This document shows, one piece after another, positions 48,033-63,234 of a stretch of DNA of 64,000 bases. The notes under the pieces are model-generated. The model saw nothing but the letters and a program-made list of their open reading frames with translations, had not been told where the DNA came from and did no database searches. The position numbers were made by a program, and so were the translations under genes. The stretch comes from Cryptomeria japonica (taxonomy: Eukaryota > Streptophyta > Pinopsida > Cupressales > Cupressaceae), in assembly GCF_030272615.1 (NCBI RefSeq), contig NC_081407.1, positions 265,484,574 through 265,548,573 of the forward strand, given 5' to 3'. Numbering within the stretch: the stretch's first letter is position 1; every line of letters starts with the position of its first letter.

Positions 48033-49140
48033 ATGATGGCACAAAGAGGAGCTAGGAATGGTGGAGCATGTGAGAATGCAGACCCTACTATGATAGAAAT
48101 GTTGTGAGGTATAGCATCCCGGTTGGAAGCCGTGGAGACATACTAGAGAAGAGGCCAACACATCAAATATGTAAGTGAAGATGAAGGAGAAGAAGCCCCG
48201 ACAAAACAAGTAAACCCACCGGAAATTGATCTGGATGAGGAAATATTTTTGAGGGTTTTGAGTAGGGCGAATACTAAACCTCATTTTACCCCACCAGAAT
48301 ATGATGGAAAGTTGGATTCAGATGAATTAATGGATTGGATCTCAGAGATGGAGAAGTATTTTGATTTTGAAAACATTGAAAAAGAAAGGAAGGTAAAATA
48401 TGCCTGTACCCGGTTGAAAGGTCATGCATCTCTTTGGTGGGAGAATTTGCAAGTTGATAGACAGAGAAGAGCTAAAGAGAAGATTAAGACATGGGATTAG
48501 ATGATTGCTAAGTTGAAGTTAAAATTTATGCCAGCTGAATATCAAGTGAATCTATTATGAAAGTTGTAGAATTTGAGACAAAAGGAATCTAGTGTGAAGG
48601 AATACACCGAGGCATTTTACAAGTTGAATATCCAATCCAGACATGTTGATGATGAAGTTGAACAAGTTGCAAGATATTTGAATGGATTATGGGTGTCTAT
48701 ACAATATGAACTTAGTTTGATCAAATCAGAGAGTGTTGAAGAGGCTTACTAGTATGCCTTAAAGGTAGAAGAGAAGCTAAACAAAAGACATGAGAAAAGG
48801 CAGAGAGGTAGAGGTGGAAGGTTTACCGGAGGAATATTTCAAGGAGGAAGAGGATATACCAAACGTAGAGGAACCCGTACAGATCATAATAAAGATAAGG
48901 AGGTGAACAAAGAAGGTAATTCATACCGAAAAGATGATGGAATTTCTACCAGAGGAGAGAACCAGATGGCTACCGGAATGAGAATTTTGGAAGACAAGAA
49001 AAGAGAACATTTAGAGGAACTTTCTATAAGTGTGGAGGAGAAGGACATCATGCTTTCAGTGTAAGAAGACAAAGAATACCAAAAGATCAACAGTGGTGGA
49101 AGAAAACTCCACCGCATCAGACAATAAACCCGAAGATGGA
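48033..49140 (+). pseudogene. gypsy gag remnant
   Basis: From ATG 48033 one frame carries an acidic leader, then the gag core (KPHFTPPEYDGKLDSDELMD, ASLWWENLQVD) with TGA and TAG stops, including TAG at 48498-48500. A Gly/Arg-rich segment follows (RGRGGRFTGGIFQGGRG). The CCHC knuckle near 49030 reads F-Y-K-C-G-G-E-G-H-H-A-F-S-V, so its first and last Cys are lost. Confidence 0.85.
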
Positions 49141-49143
49141 TAA

Positions 49144-52100
49144 TTGTTGATGATGAGGAGAGATTTGTGTCATACTAGAACAGATGAAGAGGCCTTGCAG
49201 ATGAAGAATTTGTTCAAGACCAGATGTAAGGCATCCGGTAAGTGTTGTAAATTTGTTATTGATAGTGGTAGTTCAGATAATCTTGTTTTAGAAGAGATGG
49301 TGAATAAGTTGAATTTGGAGAGATTGAAACACCCTAAGCCTTATCCGATAGCATGGATTCAAGATGAACGTAAGTTATTAGTAGGTGAGCAATGTTTGGT
49401 AAAATTAAAAATTGGGAATTATCATGATGAAGTCTTGTGTGATATTATGCCTATGGATATTTGTCATCTTTTTTTGGGTAGACCTTGGCAATTTGATAGA
49501 CAGGAAATACATGATGGGAGGAAGAATACATACACTATTGTGGCCAATGGGATGAAGCAAACCTTGTTTCCCTTGGAGGAACCTTTGAAGAATGAAGTCT
49601 GTACGAATGCTAGAATCTGTTTGGTAGATGGAAGGGAATTCCTGGATGGATTGAGATATGAGAATGTGTGTTTTGCCTTAATTCCTAAGAAGGCTGAGAA
49701 TCAGGAGCATGAAGAGGAACAACCGAAAGAGATAAAAGATTTGCTGACAGAATATGAAGACATCATTTCAGATAATGTACTTGATGGATTGCCACTTGTG
49801 AGAAGTATCAGTCATTGCATGGAGCTGGTTCCTGGAGCTAGTTTCCCTAACAAAGCTATATAATGGATGGCATCGACAAAGAATGAAGAACTGAATAGAC
49901 AAGAGCAGGAGCTGTTGAAGAAAGGTTTGATTAGGGAGAGTCTGAGCCCTTGTGCAGTACCAACAATATTAACACTTATGTGTATTGATTCCAGAGCAAT
50001 AAACAAGATCACAGTGAAATACCAATTTCCTTTGCCTAGGATGGATGACATAATGGATTGTTTGAGTGGAGCCAAATACTTAAATACAAAGATATATTTG
50101 AAGAGTTGATATCATCAGATTAGGATCAAAGATGGAGATGAGTGAAATACAACATTTAGTACAAATGAAGGACTATATGAATGGTTGGTGATGCCTTTTG
50201 GGTTAACTAATACACCGAGTACTTTCATGAGGCTGATGAATGAGGTATTGAAGAAATTATTGGGCAAGTTTGTTATTATATATTTGGATGACATTCTGAT
50301 TTTCAGTAAGAAAAAATAGGAGCATTTGTTGCAGTTGAGGCAAGTTTTGTAGAGGTTGAGAGAAGAAAAGTTGCTGATAAATATTAAGAAGTGTACTTTC
50401 ATGAAGGATGAGTTATTCTATTTGGGATTTGTGATATTTGAGGACGGTTTGAAGATGGACACTGAGAAAGTAAAAGCAATTGTTGAGTGGCCTACACCAG
50501 AAAGCATTGGAGAGGAAAGATCATTTCATGGATTGACTAGTTTTTATGAAAGTTCATCAGAAATTTCAGTTCAGTGTAACCCTGTGATTGAGACCATGAG
50601 AGGAGATCTGAAGGAATTCAAGTGGACCACCAAAGAAAACACAAGTTTTGAATTGTTGAATAATAAAATGACTAAGTAGCCTGTGTTAGCTTTATCGGAT
50701 TTCAATAAAGTATTTCAAGTGGATTGTGATGCAAGTGGAACAACAATAGGAGAAGTCTTGAGTCAGGAAGGGAGAGCATATTTAGTGTATGATCAAGAGT
50801 TTTATGCCATAGTTCAAGCCTTGAAGAAATGGAGACATTACCCGTTGCCTAAGGAGTTTGTGTTGTGTACAGATCATCAAGCTTTGCAATATTTGAATAG
50901 TCAGAGTAAGTTGAATCAGAGACATATAAGATGGGTAGAGTTTTTGTAGAGTTATACCTTTGTGTTGAAGCATAGAAGTGGGAAATCTAACAAAGTTGCT
51001 GATGCATTGAGTAGGAGAAGGAATTTGCTGACAAAGATTAGAGCGACAATATTAGGATTTGAGGAATTGAAGACTTTGTATGAGGATACCCGGATTTCAC
51101 AGAACCTTGGAGAGCATGTAGAGAACTAGTTATGGTAGATAGAAGCAAGTGGTTGGATTACTTCATTCAGGATGGGATGTTATTTAGAGGAGTTCAGTTG
51201 TGCATACCTAAGAGTTCTATGAGAGAGAATCTGATAAAGGAGAAACACAGTGGAGGATTAGTTGGACATTTTGGTATTGACAAAACAATAGCATTGGTGA
51301 GTGAGTAGTACTTTTGGCCCTAGATTCATAAGGATGTTAAGAAATATGTGCAAAGTTGTAGAGTTTGTCAAGTTGCAAAGGGTAGTAGTCAGAATGTGGG
51401 ATTGTATAAACCTTTGACAGTACCGACAAGACCTTGGGAGGATATAAGCATGGATTTTATACTTGGGTTGCCTAAAACACAGAGAGGGAATGATTCTATA
51501 TTTGTGGTAGTGGATAGATTCTCGAAGATGACTCATTTCATACCTTGTAAGAAGACATCAGATGCATTACATGTAGAAGACCTATTTTTCAAAGAAGTAG
51601 TGAGATTGTATGGATTACCTAAGAGCATAGTTTCAAACATAGACACTAAGTTTGTTGGCTATTTTTGGAGAGCACTTTGGAAGAAGATGTAGACAGATTT
51701 GAGGTTCAGTTCTAATTTTCATCCATAGACTGATGGACAGACATAATTAGTTAACCGAAGCTTGGGAAATTTGTTGAGATGTTTAGTTAGAGATAAAACC
51801 GGAAGTTGGGATTTGATCCTTTCACAAGCAGAGTTTGCCTACAATAATTTAGCAAACAAGAGTATTGGAAGAACACCTTTTGAGATTGTTACAAGAGTGC
51901 ATCTTAGAGGTATATCAAAATTAAGAGACATTAGCAGTGAAGATTTGAGAATTTCATAAGTAGAAGACTTTGCAGATCACATGGCAGTCTTACATATTTA
52001 GGTTAAGTAACATTTGGAAGACATGAACATGAAGTATAAGGAGAAGGAAGATGAGAAGAGGAGACATAAGAAATTTGAAGTTGGCGATGAAGTGATGGTG

Positions 52101-52455
52101 TATATGAGAAAAGAAAGATTCTTGGTTGGAACTTATAACAAATTGCAGATGAAAAAGTTTGGACCTTGCAGGATTTTGAGGAAGTTCAGTTCTGGAAATG
52201 CATATGAAGTGGAGTTACCAGATAGTCTGAGTATTTTACCTGTGTTTAAAATTACATATCTTCATGAGTATCATGAACCGAAATTCAGTGAGGACAATAT
52301 TGTAGACTTGGAGAAATAGTTGCCCCGAAAGGAACAAGATCAGATTGAAGAATTTTGGACAGTAGGATTGGGCGTAGTACCCAGAACAATCAATATAAGA
52401 AGTATCTTGTGAAGTGGAAGGACAGACTAGTCGAAGACTCATCTTGGATTTCTTA
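49144..52455 (+). pseudogene. gypsy pol remnant: protease, RT, RNase H, integrase, chromodomain
   Basis: The protease active site is intact (VIDSGSSDNLVL near 49255). RT begins after a stop at 49861, has lost about ten codons between AVPTIL and MCIDSRAINK, and keeps [11 protein letters not shown] near 50277; stops occur at several Gln or Trp positions. RNase H (50683-51030: [24 protein letters not shown]) also lacks a short segment after LSQEGR. Integrase (about 51200-51950) keeps C-x2-C, MDFILGLP and [10 protein letters not shown], while the second block reads SNID where S-D-x-D/G is usual. The chromodomain end near 52382-52455 reads YLVKWKDRLVEDSSWIS after a shift. Confidence 0.88.
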
Positions 52456-52532
52456 GGTAGAGGTAGACCGCCTTGGTTTTCCTCTTACCCTAGCAAAGTG
52501 AGAGACTCACTTTTTCAATAATCCTGGATGTC

Positions 52533-53345
52533 TGATGCAGGAGCATCTCCGGTTCATAGAAATCTTGCATCAACCAAAAACATTTTCTTTCTGTTTTGCT
52601 TTCTATTTTTAGTTTCAACTTTTCTTTTTGTGTGTACCGGTTTTGGCTTACCAGATCCCATGGAGTTGGATTCTACTTGAAGACTTGATCATCTTTCTTA
52701 TTTCCAGACCACATCGCATTTGGATCATTTTCTGGCAAGTTATCGCTATCAGTTTCCATGTCAGTTTCCTGTTACTGGTTGACAGTTTCTTGTTATCGGT
52801 TGCCTGGACCTATTTTGGTGATCTACCAGAACCCCTTATGAATCTTGCGGATCCTTGGGCGTTGATTTCGATGTTCCTTGGCGTGTGGCTGACCTTTTCC
52901 TACGATCTACACTTCATCCTTTGGATTTTTTGGAGGAATCTCTTGGTGGAGGTTGACCTTGTTGGTTTTACATGTTAGATCTTGTTCTTTGGATTTTGAT
53001 CCCTTTTTGGACTGATTGGATCCCTTTGGATCGTATATATAATTTTAATTGCACATTAGAATGTAATAATCGAATAATCAAGTAGCTTGACTGAGCATAG
53101 AAGATATATCTTAAGATTGAAGGTCCCAGTTGTGACCTATTCTATATTTGAGCATGTTTTAGCAGGCTTGTGAGCCGGTTATGTTGTAACCCGGTTGTTA
53201 CCGGTTGGTTGTAATTAATTTTCATGTTATAATACAATTTGTTCTACATTGCCTCCATCATATATATTTATTTCCGTTGTGTTTACTCTTGCTGATTGGT
53301 CAAGATTGATCTCTTTGAGGTCCCTCCTAATTGGTGACTGCTTCA
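52533..53345 (+). repeat. 3' LTR of the plus-strand gypsy element
   Basis: 813 bp, begins tgatgcaggagc. I see no convincing polypurine tract just upstream, a further sign of decay. Confidence 0.88.
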
Positions 53346-53429
53346 CTTCGGGTCTTGTAGCTTTTGGTAGGGTTTCTCAAAGCTTTGCTTAGATTGTTCT
53401 AGGTCTTTTTTTATTCCTCCCTCTTGAAT

Positions 53430-54040
53430 AAAACCTCATCATCTTCCTTGTGTCGAGCTCCCTATGGTGGTCTACAGTTAGGATGTTGTGGAGAATGAAG
53501 AGTTCTACTTGTCTAGGGATTTGGACTAAATATTTTTTGGTCTTTGGCCTTCTTTGCCTAATCTCTACGATTGGGTCTTGGTTTTTTGATAACCCTTTGG
53601 GGTTGGTAAGATTGAGATTTACCCCTATGCTAAAGGCTTCTTCATTGCTTCCTTTTCTTCTTTATAGGACAAGAACTTGGTTTTTGGCAAGTTGTGGGCA
53701 TGAAGAGAGCATCCTCTCTCTCTCTCTCTCATGCCATGGGCTAATACTTTCAACCCCCTTTCAGAACCACTTAATGTACATCCAATATAGGTGAAAATTC
53801 CTAATCTTCCCCTGCAATTATGAGAGTGTCATGTTATGAAGCCATTGTAAATTATATTGTCTAATTCTTGAAGGTTGATGAGTCCAATTCCTACACAGGA
53901 CATTCTACCTACACTCTCTTTTAGTGGATATTAAACTTTCCACTCCTCTACATGGAGATGTAGTTCTAATGGTTGATGATTGGCCTTGGTCTCAACCTTT
54001 TGATTAGGAGGGCATCCCTTTTTGATGTCATTGTTGCTTT
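53430..54040 (+). pseudogene. LINE ORF1 fossil (DUF4283-like)
   Basis: Plus-strand blocks read NLVFGKLWA, SLMPWANTFNPLSEPLNVHP and VKIPNLPLQL. After one frame change they continue LVDIKLSTPLHGDVVLMVDD and WSQPFD-stop-EGIPF. This is the normal order of the DUF4283 region of plant L1 ORF1, ending just before where the zinc knuckle would be. Stops fall at Trp, Gln and Tyr positions. It starts about 85 bases after the gypsy 3' LTR. Confidence 0.65.
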
Positions 54041-54654
54041 TCTACTAGCCACTTGGCTTTGGATTGATCTCAATGATGCTAAAAGGGTCTTGTAAGTTGG
54101 TGGAGTGATGCTTTTGGTGATCTCTTGACCATTGAAGATCCTATCTCTTTAGTGAATGTCTCGTCTCAAAGCTCTAAGGAGTTCTTAGCTAGGGTGGCAA
54201 TTCTTGATGACCCTACTATGGTTCCTCCCTCTAAGTGCTCTCTTACTATTTCTCCATTGGCTTCTACTTTGATTATGTCTTCTTTAGTGGTTGTTGGCCA
54301 CCTTTTTCATTTTCTTCCTATTGTTCCCCCTTCAAATGATGTTTTCCACCTCGAGGGGGGACCTTCTATTCTTTCCACTTGCGAGATTTTTGATTATAGT
54401 ATTTCTTGCAGTGTATTTTGTAGATGGAGGAAATGTACTATTACCTCTTCTCTCCCCATTTTTTTTATTGAGACAGAGAAGTTCTTAATCTAGCATTGGG
54501 ACCCTTGTTTCATGCCAGTTTATATATTCGATCAAAAGCTTTAGCTTTTTTAATCTCATTGCTTGTGAGATTCTTCCTTCTTGCCTTGATGACTATTTTT
54601 GTTATAGGTTTAGGCTCTTTCTATTTTATCTAATAAAAACATAATTTATCCAAA
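54041..54654 (+). other. Possible continuation of the LINE ORF1 fossil
   Basis: A 122-codon Ser-rich frame (54125-54493) and an overlapping frame follow the DUF4283 trace. I recognise no motif, and no LINE reverse transcriptase is present. Confidence 0.35.
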
Positions 54655-55656
54655 TAATAGAAATAATAATTGCTAATTTTCAAATTCAAACAAAAAAATG
54701 TCAATAAAATGCTTTATATCAATGCAAAAAAAGTATAGAAAACAATTTTTTAAAAAATATAAAGAATAATGATTGATAATATCAAATTCAAATAAAAATA
54801 ATACAATTAGAATCTTCTACTTAATTACAAGGCAAAAAATTGGTTAGCTTATCTAAACAACGATTTTAATTCCTTACATTAATTAAAAAGTGTGATTTTA
54901 TGTTGTAGAATATGTAGAGCACATGCAAAAATAGCGTGTGTGGGTTAAAAGTCACGAGTTCCTCTTTTTTATAGAGCATTCTTCTACTTTTTTTGTCAAT
55001 CAAAATGCATGCATATTAGAATGCATACATGTTATAAATTACTTTGGAAATTTAAATTATTAGGTTTGGATTTTCCTTGGACATTCGATTGAAAGAATCG
55101 GGCTTGCATGTGATACACCTAGAGAAATATTTTGTAAAACATAATATAATGTTAAGTACATGCTCTCCATTAGGTTTACATAATTTTATATATCATGAAA
55201 ACATACTATGATATCAAGCTCTTCATTATCTTTCTGATTACGTAAGTTTGAAAAAAATCAAATACATCATAGTTTCCACACGCGCGCGCACACACACATA
55301 TATAGACATACTATTTTCTTCACTTTTTTTGTAGAAAACCTAGTGTCATTTTAATCCACTCATCCAAATTTGAAATAAATTATATTTTTATATTTAGACT
55401 CCATTTTGTACACAAAAAAAATAAAATTAATTTTTCAAATTAATGGGAGAGCATTATCAATTTTTTAGGATAAAATAAATAAATTACATGATGTTTACTA
55501 ACTTTCCACTAAAGGGATTTGTGAAATACTTAAAAAAATTCAACATTTAGGGGACCATAGTTGAAGCACTATTATCAGTTTTGGTAAAAACAAAACCACT
55601 TTGCTCCCTTCATTTGAACCTCCTAATCTCCACCATGTAAATAGAACATAGTAGTT
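54655..55656. repeat. Copy B of the duplicated segment (empty site)
   Basis: Aligns with 42225-43757 minus the 583-bp insertion. At about 55163-55173 the sequence reads ctctccattag once, followed directly by gtttacata, where copy A has its insertion. Confidence 0.78.
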
Positions 55657-56912
55657 TAAAAATTAGATTCTAAGGGCTACTAATATTCAATTTTTGAGGA
55701 TGAGAATCATACATCTCTCATCCAATATTAGTTTTTATAGATTTCAAGAAAAAACTGAGCATGAGTGACCCTCTTTTGGCTCCACATTTTCATGCAAATA
55801 CCTTGGTCTTGTCCCTTCAATAAGATCAATGATGTATTCCTATCCTTCAAATCAAATACATGTTCCATTTATTTGAGTTGATCCTTCACTTAATTTTTCC
55901 ATTTCTCATTGGCTTCTGTGCTAAATATTTAAGTTGAAAACCTTGGGTGCCATACCCTTACATCAATAATTTTATTTAGAGAAGTGGATCAAGACATCAC
56001 ATATTCCTATTCGAACATATCAAGAAAATATTAAATTATATTACATGACACAATTTACATGTAGCATTTCTCTAAATATTTTATCTTTCATTTTTGAAAG
56101 TACATGTACAATCAATAATATAGGCATGATTAGCATCAAGAAAGCCAACAGATTTTCATTTACTAGCAATTAATGCTTTCCAAGAAAGCATAATCCCATT
56201 ATCCTCAAGGGCTTCACAACACCATGGGGTATCTTAAGCAAATATATGTGAAGACAAGCTATAGAAGCATGGAAAAACAAAGAATGGAATCATATGATCT
56301 ATGAGATAAAATCATGCCACCAATGATCGAATCATGTCAACATTCCCATCTAGATAAAGCATAATTTATAAGTAGGCCTATGATAGTACACACAATAGTG
56401 ATCCATAGATCCAGTCATTATCGTGCATCATCTACGATAAATATATATCATTGACAACAAACAAAGCTACCTACGTCTAACCTTAAGACTAATAGAACTT
56501 CCCCATGAAAAATAAACATATATATAATAAAAAAAACTAATAATAATTCTACACCTAATCCACTAAAAAAAAACTATATATAATTATCTTACTTTAAAGA
56601 CACCACCTTTAATTGTTGGCTTTGATAAGGCACCCTTCTAAGAACTTCCACTAGTGATCAATATTTAAACACAATTGGATTTCTGGTGCATATTGATTTC
56701 TAAATAATATAGAGAGCGTCCTGATGAACTATACGTCCATTACTCCTGTAAATGCATAGTGGATCAGGACTCGTCAATTGACAATACAAAAATCTTTTCA
56801 CTGGTCAAATCTATGCTTTATAGAGTGCGTTCCAAGGAAGCATAAACCCATTACGCCCATATATTTCTTCTTTAAATTGGTTATCTGGGTGATCTTTCCA
56901 CAAGATATATTT
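55657..56912. other. Upstream region of the peroxidase gene
   Basis: AT-rich and without coding trace. Variants of the motif aaggaagcataaacccatta occur at about 56177 and 56835 and again in the promoter-proximal repeats. Confidence 0.45.
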
Positions 56913-57019
56913 AAATTAGTAAGGAAGTATGCGAGCTTATCCTTTCTCAAATAAGTAAAACATGTCAAATTTTAATATATTGAAATTAGTAAGGAAGCAT
57001 ACGGGCTCATCCTTTCTCT
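56913..57019 (+). promoter_or_regulatory. Promoter-proximal 37-bp repeat pair
   Basis: 56913-56949 and 56983-57019 match at about 32 of 37 positions, spaced 70 bp. Both contain aaattagtaaggaag and atcctttctc. The second copy ends at the putative TATA box. A regulatory role is a guess from position. Confidence 0.5.
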
Positions 57020-57025
57020 ATTTAA
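57018..57025 (+). promoter_or_regulatory. Putative TATA box of the peroxidase gene
   Basis: ctatttaag lies about 70 bases before the start codon, a usual distance for a short plant 5' leader. Confidence 0.45.
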
Positions 57026-57030
57026 GATGC

Positions 57031-57072
57031 ATGGAATCCCTAGTTTTCATAACGAAGTTATTTCTCTGGTGA
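57031..57072 (+). other. Short upstream ORF (13 codons)
   Basis: ATG at 57031 opens a 13-residue hydrophobic frame ending TGA at 57070-57072, out of frame with the peroxidase ATG 20 bases later. It resembles part of a signal peptide and may be a uORF or a relic of an older N-terminus. Confidence 0.4.
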
Positions 57073-57091
57073 TAGCTTGAAAAAAAATACC

Positions 57092-60878
<3,787 letters not shown>

Positions 60879-62429
60879 TAGATTCCTCGAAAAAGTGTAG
60901 GAATTAGTTTTGTTGTTGTTGTTGTTGTGTGTGGTAGTTAGGTTGTATCTTTATCTAATAGTTGTTTGGTATATCTTATAACTCATGATACTTGTTCTTG
61001 ATCTATTGCACAAAGATTTGGACCTTTTCAAAATCTATTATAATCAATATCAAAAACGTAATATTAAATCGTGGTTTTAAACCAAGTTTAGTTAAAAAAT
61101 AGCATAATATTAAATATTTTTTATTTTTATTTTAAAGAAATCAATCTTGTTAACTTATCCTTCATGAGCAACAAAAAAATAGCTATTTTTTTCAATTGGA
61201 GTGATTCAATTCTAATATCTAAAATTCAATGATGGGTGGTATACAATTTTTATCTTTATTTCACTTAATTAGTAATGCAATAATTTTTTTTAAAAAAAAA
61301 TATTATGTTGAGAGGTATGAAGCATAATTATATTGAATGTCATGTTTTTGATTAAGTTAAGTGGGGAAGGGCCCCAATCTATTACACATCCAAATAAAAA
61401 ATCATCTATAAAAAAACTAGGGCATCAAGGTGAAGCTCACCAAAAGCAACGAAACATTTATAACGAGTTTACATAAATGTAAACATAAACATAGAAGTTC
61501 TGAGATAACCAACTAAAAACAACAAAAGAAACAATCGGGGGCATTAAAAAATATAGCCCCATCCAACCAGTATGTCCTTTAGCTCCTCCTCCCATGGAAG
61601 TAAGGCGTTGTTTGTCTTTCCCTTCATCCATTGATAATCAGTCTTCACCAAAGGCTTTTTTTTTTTTTCCCAATTTTCTTTGCCACAACCACAATCTCCA
61701 TTACACACTTTTACGTCAAGCCTTTATTAATTCTAATCAAGTTCTCAATGCCTCATTCCAAGAATTTGATCTACACTATTTATTTCACATTGTAGACAAT
61801 TTTGAGGGGTTTCTAAGTTCTCGACCCTGACATTTAGGCCCTCAATTTCAACTGCCATTGCTTTCTAGTCACGGGCCTCATTCATATGTCCTCTAGTTTC
61901 TTGATCTTCATCATCCCTATAATTCTTTAGGCTATTAAGCCCTTTCATAGCCTTGTTGAACTTGGTCTCTGTGGGGGGGACTGGGCCTCGTTGATTGTCA
62001 TGTTATGACTATGTACATAGAAACTAATAATAGATATATTAAATATATCTATCTAAAAAATGTTGAGAGTTATCATTAGCCTTGAATTATTTTATTTACT
62101 TTAAGAGTTATTTACATAGATTTTTTTAAAGATAAGTATGTAAAATATGCAATTGTAACATGTTAAACAAATATTTTAATGATTTAATTATTTATGTTTG
62201 AGTAATTATAATCAATGAATTTATAGAAGATATTAGAAGAAACATTTGTTTTGAACCAATCGGGATAAATTACTATACACATGAGATAAATCAAGATACA
62301 ATGAATCATTTTATATAATTTGAAATAAATTTGAAAGAAGTGCATCACATTATTTATCTTGTAATAATTAAGTGTATGTTCTTCACCTTTTTAGTTGGCA
62401 TGTTTTTCTTCATTTTTTCATACTAGTAG
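60879..62429. other. 3' flank of peroxidase and spacer with a minus-strand trace
   Basis: No clear polyadenylation signal can be singled out after the stop. At about 61590-61980 the minus strand reads as Glu/Lys-rich, coiled-coil-like sequence (FNKAMKGLNSLKNYRDDED, KAMAVEIEGLNVRVENLE) with stops, perhaps another ORF1 or gag fossil. The rest is AT-rich without features. Confidence 0.4.
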
Positions 62430-63234
62430 TGTTTATGGTGAAAATGGATAACAACAATGATGAAAGACTAAATGAATTCAACCACAAAACCTAGCCTAAC
62501 AACAACAAAGATCCACCATAACATATGAAGATTACCTAAGACAATGCAAATCAAATGAAATCACAAAGATTATACCATCACATGTCCAATAGGGTTTGGA
62601 TGTCCATTCTTCCTATCTCCATTGATCTTGCTTGATATATTTGCTCTCAGATTTTATATGTGCACAAGAGCTCAACAAAGAACGGAAATGTGGTTGCAAG
62701 TAGGCTTGATTGCATATGCAAGTTCAGAAGCATAGTGTAGTCGAGTAATCATCGGGGCTGAATGTATAGTGAGATTAGTTGAATAGGGTTGATAATGAAG
62801 GAATCATCTCCTTATATAGAAGACACTATATGAAATGGAGGGATAAGATTGAGAAGTGTAAAAGAGGTTGGATATGATTAGAGGGTAGGTAAAAGAAATA
62901 ATAAAATAATGAGAGGGTAGGTAGTGTAGGAATTAAGAGATGAATGACATTTGTCATGGGTAGAAAAGGTTAATTAATTAATTAAATAAATAAAGATTTA
63001 TTTAATTAATAGAAGAAGTGGGATCAATTAAATAAATAAGATATTTATTTAATTTAGGAAAAGGGCAATTTAAATAAATAAATGTATTTATTTAAATGAG
63101 AAATAAGGCTAGAAGAGGATAAATGAATTAATTAAATAAATAAAGATTTATTTAATTAATAGAAGAATTAAGCTTAAATAATTAAATAAATAAAATATTT
63201 ATTTAATTAGACATGACAATTTTAGGTGTCTACA
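62430..63234 (-). repeat. LTR of a further minus-strand element
   Basis: The minus strand starts TGTAGACACCTAAAATTGTC directly after a polypurine-type tract, and the plus strand probably starts tgtttatggtg at 62430. It contains two copies of an AT-rich block of ttaattaattaaataaataa type (about 62971-63010 and 63121-63168). The interior continues to the window edge. The left boundary is inferred from the TG terminus. Confidence 0.65.

Larger units (their letters stand above)
47139..53345 (+). mobile_element. Decayed chromodomain Ty3/gypsy retrotransposon, plus strand
   Basis: LTRs 47139-47926 and 52533-53345 both start tgatgcagg or tgatgcaag and end gactgcttca. The primer site and domain order (gag, protease, RT, RNase H, integrase, chromodomain) give plus orientation. 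It is related to the 27896-35819 element in pol but has half-length LTRs. Flanking 5-mers are cttta (47134-47138) and cttcg (53346-53350), at best a decayed target duplication. Multiple stops, shifts and small deletions make it inactive. Confidence 0.9.
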
